From Methylacidimicrobium sp. B4 (GTDB lineage: Bacteria; Verrucomicrobiota; Verrucomicrobiia; Methylacidiphilales; Methylacidiphilaceae), in the NCBI RefSeq assembly GCF_017310545.1, contig NZ_CP066203.1, positions 868,001 to 932,000 of the forward strand: DNA of 64,000 nucleotides. Direction: 5' to 3'. Each line of letters begins with the position of its first letter. The first letter of the stretch is position 1. This document shows positions 16,889 to 25,077 of the stretch, in pieces. The notes under the pieces were generated by a model. That model was not told the origin of the DNA, ran no database searches, and worked only from the letters and a program-made list of their open reading frames with translations. Made by a program: the position numbers and the translations under genes.

Positions 16889-18097
16889 TCAAGTGGGTAG
16901 AGCGGGAAGATCGAGCCGCAACTTTCCGGCTTTGAGGAACGCGGCAATTCTCAGGTAGTGAAAGCTCCGAAAGCCTCTGGCCATCCTTTTGGCCAGCTGG
17001 ATCAGCCCGTTGATTGCTTCGATGGTTCCGTTGGTGATCCGGCTCTGGAGAAAGGCGATGATTCCCCCCAGATGCTCTTTGATGGTTTTGGAGAGTCTTC
17101 GGAAGGGGGCAAGCCGACTGCGATCAGCCCACCGGAACCACCAGCGGAGCTCTTGGGGATCCTCCTGGGAGAGGATCTCTTGGAGAGCCTCCCGCAACCC
17201 AATGGCTCTTCCCAATCGAGGATAGGCGGCGCAAAGGGAACTCCGCAGACCCTTCTGCTCCTCGCTTCGCGTCCATTCGTTGCCTCGGAGCGCCCAGAGG
17301 CTTCCTTTCGGCAGCAACCCTTGACGCCCGAACTCCTTGCGCACCTGGTCCACCGCCTCTCCCGCCATCTGCATGACATGGAAATGATCGAAAATCCTCT
17401 CCGCCTTCGGAAAAAACTCCCGGGCTCCAGAGATGTAGGAGGGGCTCATATCCATGCAGATCGCTTCGATCTGCCCCGGATCGGCATTATGTTCCTTCAT
17501 CTCCTTGGCGAAGGCTTCCAGAGCCTCCTTTCCTCTCCCCTCGGCAAGGAAGAGCAGCTTCCGGCTCTCCGCATCGGTAACGACCGTCACGTAACGGTGG
17601 CCCCGCTTGCTACTGGTCTCATCCACCAGGATCTTCTTGACCTCGCTCCAGTCCTCGCGTCGGTAGGCCTTTTCCACGTAGTGCCCCAAGACCCGCCAGA
17701 GCCGGGTATCTTGCTCCTTGAGCATCTCCGCCATCGCGGAAACCGACATCTCCCGGGAAAGCATCAAAATGACCGCCTCCATCATGAGAGTAAACCCGCT
17801 CCCCGCCCTGGCCCAAGGAACCTCCACCAGCCGAACTCCATGCTCCGGACAGTCGATCCGAGGAACCCGAGCGATCAACTCGGTCCGGTACTGCCAGAAG
17901 TTCATGTGCCTCCACCGCTTCTCCACCGTGTCGTGTACGGGGGAAGCTCTTCGACATTCCGGACAGGGAAACCGATGACCTTGCTGAAAATCGAGCCAGA
18001 TCTTCAGAGTGTGCTCCTTCGCGGAGAGCTCACTCCGGCTCACCTTCCATTCCGAACCCAGTTGCAGCGCCGCAGCAAAAAGCTTGTTCGCGTCCAT
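16889..18097 (-). CDS. tnp: ISL3-family transposase
   Basis: The 402-residue protein starts MDANKLFAAALQLGSEWKVS. It has an N-terminal zinc-ribbon (FPCPECRR and, further on, RIDCPEHG), a helix-turn-helix region (SREMSVSAMAEMLKEQ) and the DDE core. The core includes KKILVDETSSKRGHRYVTVV with the first Asp, EAICMDMSPSYISGAREFFP with the second, and a C-terminal RITNGTIEAINGLIQLAKRM with the Glu. The length matches the family. Two other copies in the window are broken, so this is the only apparent source of active transposase here. Confidence 0.95.
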   Translation of the reverse strand: MDANKLFAAALQLGSEWKVSRSELSAKEHTLKIWLDFQQGHRFPCPECRRASPVHDTVEKRWRHMNFWQYRTELIARVPRIDCPEHGVRLVEVPWARAGSGFTLMMEAVILMLSREMSVSAMAEMLKEQDTRLWRVLGHYVEKAYRREDWSEVKKILVDETSSKRGHRYVTVVTDAESRKLLFLAEGRGKEALEAFAKEMKEHNADPGQIEAICMDMSPSYISGAREFFPKAERIFDHFHVMQMAGEAVDQVRKEFGRQGLLPKGSLWALRGNEWTRSEEQKGLRSSLCAAYPRLGRAIGLREALQEILSQEDPQELRWWFRWADRSRLAPFRRLSKTIKEHLGGIIAFLQSRITNGTIEAINGLIQLAKRMARGFRSFHYLRIAAFLKAGKLRLDLPALPT

Positions 18098-18136
18098 CCC
18101 GCAAGCATCAACTAGGCAGCCCGGTCTGGCAATCCG

Positions 18137-18233
18137 CCGTCAAGGAGGATCGACGAAGTCGAAGTGTCCTTGACGGCTTCCTCTCTCCCCAAAAATCCGT
18201 CGAAGACGGATGGCAAGAACCCCGCTTCTTGCC
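18137..18233 (-). promoter_or_regulatory. Hairpin-rich leader of the ISL3 element
   Basis: Three dyads precede the transposase start on the transcribed side: CCGTCAAGGA with TCCTTGACGG (10-bp stem, 18137-18176, with an inner CGAC/GTCG stem), CCGTC-GAA-GACGG (18197-18209), and GGCAAGAA with TTCTTGCC (18212-18233). The same dyads occur at the matching place in copy C (10-bp stem at 19991-20030) and are degraded in copy A. They may block transcription entering from outside, or hide the transposase ribosome-binding site. Confidence 0.55.
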
Positions 18234-18286
18234 ATCCCTTAACCGAAATCCGCTCTCCCCTTACCCACTCAATTCAGCGAGGAGCC

Positions 18287-18294
18287 AAATTTTT
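18287..18294. repeat. Target-site duplication of ISL3 copy B, right
   Basis: This is the second copy of AAATTTTT, at the junction with the 5' part of the tylF-like gene. Confidence 0.9.
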
Positions 18295-18720
18295 CATGCG
18301 CGCCGCGCCAATCATGGAGAATGCGCTTGACGGCCAGTCGAGACCTAAACTACGAGCATCTGGATCGAATGACTTGACGCCGCTGCTCGGAAGCGGTGGG
18401 TCTTCCGAAATCGATCCGATAAGCGTGGCTTCGATAAGGTCAAGGTAGCGGCTTCTCAGCTGCGCGGCACACTTTATCAGCCCGACACGCTGAGCGGAGT
18501 CCTTGTCGGGGCCTGCGACGGAGCTAAGTTCCAAAAGTTGAGCAGCGAGCAGATCGCATTGCGAGCGCAACTGCTCAGCCGTTGCGGCCATCCCAGTAAT
18601 TTGCCGCTCCCTTTCTCGAAGTTTTGCGAGCAATTCTGGATCGCGCCTATTCAAGAGGGCGGCCTGCAACCTTTGACAATATCGGGAGAATCTGGATAAG
18701 ATTTGGAACATGTGTAACAT
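18287..18720 (-). pseudogene. TylF-like O-methyltransferase, 5' part (split by ISL3)
   Basis: From ATG 18720 the frame encodes about 142 residues. The first 90 form a predicted helical or coiled-coil extension (LNRRDPELLAKLRERERQ). The canonical family N-terminus follows: RYLDLIEATLIGSISEDPPL, then KSFDPDARSLGLDWPSSAFS, then MIGAARMKN. The frame then runs into the ISL3 end and stops at once. The native continuation is at 16866. The extended N-terminus makes the restored protein (332 residues) longer than typical TylF, which is about 250-270. Confidence 0.85.
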
Positions 18721-18726
18721 AATGTT

Positions 18727-20141
18727 GCCCTTTGGCTGTTTCAAGCAGGTTGATCCGGAAGATGGAGCCGCAACTTCCCGGCTTTGAGGAACGCGGCAAT
18801 TCTTAGGTAGGGGAAGCTCCGAAAGCCTCTGGCCATCCTTTTGGCAAGCTGGATCAGCCCGTGGATCGCTTCGATGGTTCCGTTGGTGATCCGGCTCTGG
18901 AGAAAGGCGATGATTCCCCCCAGATGCTCTTGGATGGTTTTGGAGAGTCTTCGGAAGGGGGCAAGCCGACTGCGATCCGCCCACCGGAACCACCAACGGA
19001 GCTCTTGGGGATCCTCCTGGGAGAGGATCTCTTGGGGCGCATCCCGCAACCCAATGGCTCTTCCCAATCGAGGATAGGCGGCGCAAAGGAAACTCCGCAG
19101 ACCCTTCTGCTCCTCGCTTCGCGTCCATTCGTTACCTCGGAGCGCCCAGAGGCTTCCTTTCGGCAGCAACCCTTGACGCCCGAACTCCTTGCGCACCTGG
19201 TCGACCGCCTCTCCCGCCATCGGCATGAGCGGGAAAGGATCAAAAATCCTCTCCGCCTTCGGAAAAACCCTCCCGGGCTCCAGAGATGGAAGAGGGGCTC
19301 ATATCCATGCAGATCGCTTCGATCTGCCCCGGATCGGCATTCTGTTCCTTCCTCTCCTTGGCGAAGGCATCCAGAGCCTCCTTTCCTCTCCCCTCGGCAA
19401 GGAAGAGCAGCTTCCGGCTCTCCGCATCGGGAACGACCGTCACGTAACGGTGGCCCCGCTTGCTACTGGTCTCATCCACCAGGATCTTCTTGACCTCGCC
19501 CGAGTCCTCGCGTCGGTAGGCCTTTTCCACGGAATGCCCCAAGACCCGCCAGAGCCGGGGTTCTTGCTCCTTGAGCATCTCCGCCATCGCGGAAACCGAC
19601 ATCTCCCGGGAAAGCATCCAAATGACCGCCTCCATCATGAGAGTAAACCCGCTCCCCGCCCTGGCCCAAGGAACCTCCACCAGCCGAACTCCATGCTCCG
19701 GACAGTCGATCCGAGGAACCCGAGCGAGCCACTCGGTCCGGTACTGCCAGAAGTTCATGTGCCTCCACCGCTTCTCCACCGTGTCGTGTACGGGGGAAGC
19801 TCTTCGACATTCCGGAGAGGCGAACCGATGACCTTGCTCAAAACCCAAGCCAGATCTTCAGAGTGTGCTCCTTCGCGGAGAGCTCGCTCCGGCTCACCTT
19901 CCCTTCCGAACCCAGTGGCAGCGCCGCAGCAAAAAGCTTGTTTGCGTCCATTCCGCAAGCATCCACCAGGCAGCCCGGTCTGGCCATCCGCCGTCAAGGA
20001 GGATCGACGAAGTCGAAGTGTCCTTGACGGCTTCCTCTCTCCCCAAAAATCCGTCGAAGACGGATGGCAAGAACCCCGCTTCTTGCCATCCCTTAACCGA
20101 AATCCGCTCCCCCCCTTACCCACTCAATTCAGCGAGGAGCC
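18727..20141 (-). mobile_element. ISL3-family element, inactive (copy C)
   Basis: This 1415-bp copy is nearly identical to copy B over its whole length, from left end GCCCTTTGGCTG to right end GAGGAGCC. It lacks a target duplication: the flanks are ATAATGTT and CTGCTTTC. Its transposase pseudogene (18741-19951) carries two one-base insertions relative to copy B. One is near 19845 (GCTCAAAACCCAAGCC against GCTGAAAATCGAGCC) and one near 19265 (five A and three C where copy B has six A and one C). It ends six bases before the tylF-like start codon, so it has displaced that gene's native promoter and leader. Confidence 0.9.
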
Positions 20142-20203
20142 CTGCTTTCCTTCCGGGCCTTTTGTACTAACCAGCTGCTTTTCATCGAGAGATGGAACGA
20201 ACA

Positions 20204-21730
20204 TCAGGCAGCTTGCTCCTGTTCGCGGCCTGCTCCCTCACTACTGCCCATCCCCAGCTTCGCCGCTTTGCCCATCACCACAACGGCTGCACTTACATAT
20301 AACCAGTTAGCCATGATGCTTAGATCAAAGTTTGCCAGGCCTTGCAAGCAGGCGCCAACCACCGAAACGACACCTCCCAGGAACATTTTCTCCCTCCAGC
20401 TGCTCTTTGATTCCCCGACCGCATGCCATCCGTGAGCCAAAAGGGCTACCACCAGCCAGATCGCCAACCCGAGCCCAACGACTCCCGTATCGCAGAGCAG
20501 CTGCACGTAGTCGCTCTCGGCGTGCGTCACACCGTGGTTTCCCGGGAAGACCTTGCGCACCAGGTGAAATGCGGGTTCGAAGGTCCCCATGCCGCTTCCG
20601 GTCCAGGGGAAGCGCTTCCAGAGATCCAGAGCCTGGCTCCAGAGGGCGATCCGGTTACTCTCCTTTGGATCGAGGACTTCTGCCGCCAACCGCTCGGTCG
20701 CTCCGAAAAAGAGATCGGCCGCAACCCACAGGGCGGCCAAAAGTGCGGCCAGCACAAAGGCCACGATGGCAACGGCGCCAGTGCGTCCCTCCCGCCCTCG
20801 GGAGGCGAACCAGAGCGCCATCAGAAGGAGGCCCAGGAGAAGGCTCGTCAAGGCTCCCCGCGATTTCGAGGTCAGCACCCCAGCCGCCATCAGCAGCAAG
20901 AGAAGCGGAAGAAAGAGCCGCTCGAAGAGCTCCTTGGCCGGTAAACGCACCCATGCGCGCCAGTCGAAGCGTTCGCCACTCTGCCAACGGGCGGCTTCTG
21001 CGGAAAAGAAGCCCAAGCCCAGTGGGATGATGAGCAGGAGCAGGCCACCCATGTGGGTCCGATTGACGTAGGGCCCAAAGGGATCGCCACCCAGATGAAT
21101 CGGCCGCACCCAGTAGATGGCCCCTCCCCAGGTCGCTCTCTGGATGATCGCAAAGAGCGTCAAGAGAGCGCCGTTCGCGATGATGGCGAGCAGAAGGCGG
21201 CGGAGCTGGTCGCGGTTGACGATGACGTTCCAGAGAAGAAGCGTAAAGAGGGCAATGCCCAGGAATTCCCATAGGTAGTGCCGCGTGAGCACGGGATCGA
21301 CCGAGAGGGTCAGCCAGCTCGGCGCCTTGGCTCCGAGGAGCCCTGCAGCGATCTGCTCGAGCCGGAAGCGCTCTGGGGAGAGCAGGGCGACCAGTGGAGC
21401 GGGAATCGGGATCGCCTGGCAGGCGATCCAACTCAGGAAGCAGGCCGCCGGCAGCCAGCCCGGCGGGAGCTGCGATGGCCTCCCAGTGACGGCTGCTCGG
21501 GCCACCTGGGCTGCCAGCAAAAGAGAGGTGGCGCAATACAGTCCCTCCTGTGCCCAGAGCTCGACGGCGCCGAAGAGCCAGGGCGCCAGCACGAGGACTC
21601 CGAGCGTTCCCCACTCGACGAAGCCGTCCGCCCAGCCAGCCAGTCGACTAGGGAGCGCGGATTCCGGGTCCCGCCGAGGCTCCCTTAAACTCGATTCCCG
21701 GTGCAGACTCGATGATCTCCAGCTCATCAA
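20204..21730 (-). CDS. O-antigen ligase/polymerase-like membrane protein (Wzy_C family)
   Basis: The 508-residue protein has about 12 hydrophobic segments. It also has a periplasmic loop with ESNRIALWSQALDLWKRFPW, then TGSGMGTFEPAF, then NHGVTHAESDYVQLLCDTG. This is the hallmark of the Wzy_C/O-antigen ligase family, in which the conserved H and the E/N-D-Y-x-Q motif sit in a large loop. The start at 21730 overlaps the upstream gene by 83 bases, which is unusual; a later start is possible but would shorten only the cytoplasmic N-terminus. It probably polymerises or transfers undecaprenyl-linked glycan in the periplasm. Confidence 0.8.
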   Translation of the reverse strand: MMSWRSSSLHRESSLREPRRDPESALPSRLAGWADGFVEWGTLGVLVLAPWLFGAVELWAQEGLYCATSLLLAAQVARAAVTGRPSQLPPGWLPAACFLSWIACQAIPIPAPLVALLSPERFRLEQIAAGLLGAKAPSWLTLSVDPVLTRHYLWEFLGIALFTLLLWNVIVNRDQLRRLLLAIIANGALLTLFAIIQRATWGGAIYWVRPIHLGGDPFGPYVNRTHMGGLLLLIIPLGLGFFSAEAARWQSGERFDWRAWVRLPAKELFERLFLPLLLLLMAAGVLTSKSRGALTSLLLGLLLMALWFASRGREGRTGAVAIVAFVLAALLAALWVAADLFFGATERLAAEVLDPKESNRIALWSQALDLWKRFPWTGSGMGTFEPAFHLVRKVFPGNHGVTHAESDYVQLLCDTGVVGLGLAIWLVVALLAHGWHAVGESKSSWREKMFLGGVVSVVGACLQGLANFDLSIMANWLYVSAAVVVMGKAAKLGMGSSEGAGREQEQAA

Positions 21731-22820
21731 ACCACGCCATGCCGTAGGTCGGGATTTCCCAGCCGGAGGTCCCTTTCCATTTGATCTGCAAAAGGGCTAC
21801 GCTCTGGTCGGGAGGGACTACCACCGGGGCCGAGAGCTCCGTCCAGTCAGTCGTCGCACCCAGAATCGGGGTAGTGGCCCACACGGTCCCAGTTTCCCGG
21901 TCGCAGATTTCGATCACCAGCCCCGAGCTGCTCGTGATCTCCTCGGCCTTGCCCTTCGCGCGCAGCTCGTAGCGATGGTTGGGGGACAAGAGGATCGTCT
22001 GCTCGGCAAACACGTGGTCGGTTTCGGTCGAAAGACCGGCCAGGCGGATCCGGAGGGAGGCCTTCCCCGCCGAAGCCCGCTGCCGGTCCCGGCGGATGCC
22101 CACACCGCCCTGCGGCTTGATCCTCCATCCGAAGCCCCATCCCACCAGCTCCTGCTCGAATCCCCCGTTCCAGACAGTTCCTCCCCCCGGGTAGAGCGCA
22201 TCCCAGATCTTCCTCGCATCCGACAACTGATCGGCTTCGCAAAGCGCTTCGATGTAACGGCGGGAAAGGTCGGGGTCGAACGGCTTTCTTTCCCGCTGCG
22301 CCCGTGCCCAGAGAGCGGCGGCTTCCTCTGGCCACCGCTCCTTCAGCGCGAGGTCGAAGTAGGCGGCGCGCAGCGGGGTGTCGTTTGCGGGCACGAGCCG
22401 AAGCCCGCCGTCCCTCCCCCAGGTCGCCTTCGCGAGATAAACCGCTTGACGGCGCAGGTCGGGATCGTACCGAAAGACGAAGCGGAGATCCCGGAAGGCC
22501 GTCTGAAGGTCCCCCAGCTCGATCGCCAGAATCGCTGCCTCGAGGCGGATCGGGCTAACCGGCCCCGCTTCCCTCCGGCACTCGGCGAGCATCGCCTTGG
22601 CTGCTTCGAGCCTTCCTTGATTGGCCCGCTCCTGGGCGAGGGCGAGCCAGCGCTCGGGTTGCAGCGGGGCGACAAGCAGGCTCTCCTTGGGGCTTGGCCA
22701 ATCGAGAAGACGAAAGACCAAGAGAAGAAGGACGAATCCGCTCCCCAGAAGGCCGAGGCTCCGGCTTCGCCGCGGGACCCTCGGGCCACTTTCCTCCTCA
22801 ATCGGCTTGCTCAGAAGCAT
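21648..22820 (-). CDS. Membrane-anchored helical-repeat protein with a carbohydrate-binding-like C-terminal domain
   Basis: The 390-residue product starts with a basic segment and a single membrane helix (LGLLGSGFVLLLLVF). About 150 residues of TPR-like helices follow (RWLALAQERANQGRLEAAKA, then AILAIELGDLQTAFRDL). The last 160 residues look like a beta-sandwich similar to CBM_4_9 modules: VWNGGFEQELVGWGFGW, then SAGKASLRIRLAG, and TTDWTELSAPVVVPPDQ. It lies between the ligase-like and Wzc-like genes and overlaps both. Such proteins accompany Wzy-type exopolysaccharide polymerases and may hold nascent polymer in the periplasm. Function is inferred. Confidence 0.65.
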   Translation of the reverse strand: MLLSKPIEEESGPRVPRRSRSLGLLGSGFVLLLLVFRLLDWPSPKESLLVAPLQPERWLALAQERANQGRLEAAKAMLAECRREAGPVSPIRLEAAILAIELGDLQTAFRDLRFVFRYDPDLRRQAVYLAKATWGRDGGLRLVPANDTPLRAAYFDLALKERWPEEAAALWARAQRERKPFDPDLSRRYIEALCEADQLSDARKIWDALYPGGGTVWNGGFEQELVGWGFGWRIKPQGGVGIRRDRQRASAGKASLRIRLAGLSTETDHVFAEQTILLSPNHRYELRAKGKAEEITSSSGLVIEICDRETGTVWATTPILGATTDWTELSAPVVVPPDQSVALLQIKWKGTSGWEIPTYGMAWFDELEIIESAPGIEFKGASAGPGIRAP

Positions 22821-25071
22821 CCACGTTTCCGGACGACGCGGAGAGCCCGTGTGACGACGGGGGCCGCTGCCTCTCCCCGGGAAGCCGGTAGGCGTAGTAA
22901 TAGGCGTAGTAGGATGGGCTCGGCGTCTGTACTCGATTCAGGACGACCCCCAGGATCCGCGTATTGACGACCGAGAGGGTATCCACGGCCCGACGCGCTT
23001 CCGATCGGTCGACCTCCCCATCGCGAACGACCAGGACCGCTCCGTCCACCAACATTCCCAGGACGGCAGCATCGGGTATTCCAGCCAAGGGAGGGCAATC
23101 GAGCAGGACATAGCTAAAATGGGAGCGGGCCCATTGGCAGAGGTAGGCCATCGCTGCGGCACCGAGAAGATCGGCGGGGTGGCAGGGGGTGCGTCCCGCT
23201 CCGATCGCCCAGACGCTGGGAAGGGCCGTTTGCTGGATCGCCTGCTCCAGGGCCGCCTGGTTGGTCAGCAGCTCCGAGAGTCCCGGATGGGTACGGAGCC
23301 CTAAGGTCTTGTGGATATTGGGGCGGCGCAGATCGCAATCAACGAGGAGGACCGTTCCCTGCTGGCCGAGAACGGTCGCGGTGTTGATCGCCGTCGAGGT
23401 CTTCCCCTCTCCTGATTGGGAGCTCGTGACCAGCATCACCTGCGGTCGCCGGTCGGGAAGGCTGTAATGGAGCAGGGTGCGGATCTGGCGAAAGGAGTTG
23501 CTCAAGGCCGAATCGGGGGCCACGTGCGCCGCCAGGGCGATGGGAAGATCGGTGGGGATCTCGTCGATGCCTCTGGCTCGGAGCCTTTCGGAATCGGGGA
23601 CCACTCCGAGGACGGGAAGGCCCAGGGCCCGCTCGACCTCCTCCTTCCCCCGAAGCCGAGTATCTAACTTCGCCAAGGCGATCGCCAACCCGATCCCGCC
23701 GAATCCCCCTCCCAGAAAGCCGAGCAGCAGGTTGCGGGCTTTCTTCGGACGGGAGGGGAAGCGGGGAATTTCCGCACTCTCGACTACCTCGATGTTGCTC
23801 GAATTGAGGGCCGAGGTGATGTCGGTCTCCCGCATCCGCTTCATGAGGCTTGCATACATCTCCCGGTCGGTGTCGGCCTCTCGCTTCAGCAGGGCATACT
23901 GGCCAAGGGCTTTGTTCTCCCCTCGCACCTTTTCCATCGTGTGCTCGAACTCCGCCTCGAGGCTTTCATAGTTCGCCTTGGCCGCCTCGGAGTCGGCCTC
24001 GAGGTCGGCTACGCTCCCCTCCTTTTCCTGGGCAAGCGCGCTCTGCAATCCTTCGATTTCCGCATGGAGCCGCGTCATGCCCGGATACTCGGGCTTGTAG
24101 GTCTCCTCCATCTGCCGGTACCGCGCAACCTCTTTGAGGAGCAGCTTCTTGATTTCGAGCGTGTAGGGATTTTCCGGCACCCCCGCCTTGCCTTCGGCGA
24201 GTGCGGCTTTCGCCCGCTCGAGCCGGATCGCCTTTTGGAGCATCAGAAGCCGAGCCCGGAAGAGCGAATCCCGAATCTGGCTCAGCTCCTTCTCGGCGGG
24301 ACCCTTCTCCTGGGGGGACAATCGGGAGAGACCCACCTGCGCCATGAAGTCGGCCAGCCGCTCCTCGCTTTGGGTCATCTTCTTGCGCAAGGCATCCATC
24401 TGACCCGCCAGGAACTTTTTCGCATAGCGGTTCGCCTCGAGCTTCCGGTCGAGGCCAGAGCTGATGAACGATTCGGCATATCCGTTGGCGAGCTGAGCGG
24501 CCACCAGCGGCTGCCTGCTTTCGCAGCGAATCCGGACCAGCCGCGTATTCCGGACCGGCTCGACCTTGAGAGACGCCATGAGGACGCCAGCCAAGGGCGA
24601 GAGATGCACCTCCCCATCCGCTTCGGCCTTTCGGGCGGCCTGCCGCCAGCTCGGCTTGAGGCCAAACCACTCCGGATGCTCTTCCAGATCGAGGCGCTCG
24701 ACCACCCGAGAGGCCAATCCCCGGCTCTTGAGAATCTCCAGTTCGGTCCGGTAGAAGATGTCATACTCGTAGAAGTTGGCCGACTCGTCGCCGACCTGCC
24801 GGTAGGGGAGGATCGTGTTCCCTGTCCCGGTGCCGATCTTCACCACGGCGACCCCTTCGTAGACCGGCTTTTGCGTGAAGGTAGCCACGGCCGTCAATAC
24901 GAAGACGCAAGCAAAGAAGACCAGAGCGGCTCCCCGATAGCGGTGGATATCGGAAAAGAGCCCGCGAACGCTCTCCCAGCCCCCGCCTTCCTCGAAAGGC
25001 TCCGCCGGAGCCGGCCTCCCGGGACCGAGCGGCCCAAGGCTTTGCCGTGGCCTTGGTTGAATTTCCTCCAT
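22798..25071 (-). CDS. wzc: Wzc/GumC-type polysaccharide co-polymerase with tyrosine kinase domain
   Basis: The 757-residue protein has an N-terminal Wzz domain with a first membrane helix (GAALVFFACVFVLTAVATF). A long coiled coil and a GNVR-like region follow, then a second membrane helix near FPSRPKKARNLLLGFLGGGF. The C-terminal BY-kinase domain has Walker A TSSQSGEGKTSTAINTATVL, Walker A' VLLVDCDLRRPNIHK and Walker B YVLLDCPPLAG. The tail is tyrosine-rich (SYYAYYYAY) for autophosphorylation. It sits in the inner membrane, regulates chain length and couples polymerisation to the Wza channel encoded six bases upstream. It is complete, with both catalytic and Tyr-tail parts in one chain. Confidence 0.93.
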   Translation of the reverse strand: MEEIQPRPRQSLGPLGPGRPAPAEPFEEGGGWESVRGLFSDIHRYRGAALVFFACVFVLTAVATFTQKPVYEGVAVVKIGTGTGNTILPYRQVGDESANFYEYDIFYRTELEILKSRGLASRVVERLDLEEHPEWFGLKPSWRQAARKAEADGEVHLSPLAGVLMASLKVEPVRNTRLVRIRCESRQPLVAAQLANGYAESFISSGLDRKLEANRYAKKFLAGQMDALRKKMTQSEERLADFMAQVGLSRLSPQEKGPAEKELSQIRDSLFRARLLMLQKAIRLERAKAALAEGKAGVPENPYTLEIKKLLLKEVARYRQMEETYKPEYPGMTRLHAEIEGLQSALAQEKEGSVADLEADSEAAKANYESLEAEFEHTMEKVRGENKALGQYALLKREADTDREMYASLMKRMRETDITSALNSSNIEVVESAEIPRFPSRPKKARNLLLGFLGGGFGGIGLAIALAKLDTRLRGKEEVERALGLPVLGVVPDSERLRARGIDEIPTDLPIALAAHVAPDSALSNSFRQIRTLLHYSLPDRRPQVMLVTSSQSGEGKTSTAINTATVLGQQGTVLLVDCDLRRPNIHKTLGLRTHPGLSELLTNQAALEQAIQQTALPSVWAIGAGRTPCHPADLLGAAAMAYLCQWARSHFSYVLLDCPPLAGIPDAAVLGMLVDGAVLVVRDGEVDRSEARRAVDTLSVVNTRILGVVLNRVQTPSPSYYAYYYAYRLPGERQRPPSSHGLSASSGNVDASEQAD

Positions 25072-25077
25072 AGGAGC

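Larger units (their letters stand above)
16875..18286 (-). mobile_element. ISL3-family insertion sequence, intact (copy B)
   Basis: The element is 1412 bp, with imperfect terminal inverted repeats of about 24 bp. The left end starts GCCTCTTCGCTG and carries AAGTGGGTA inward; the inverse right end reads GGCTCCTCGCTG with GAGTGGGTA inward. It is bounded by the perfect 8-bp direct repeat AAATTTTT. It holds one full transposase gene and a non-coding leader with three hairpins (18137-18233). The perfect duplication and intact frame indicate a recent insertion, here into the tylF-like gene. Confidence 0.95.

Noticed and set aside
18137-20030. Repeated hairpins at 18.1 and 20.0 kb considered as a CRISPR-like or REP array
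   Set aside because: The similarity extends over the whole 1.4-kb ISL3 copies, so the hairpins are simply part of the element.
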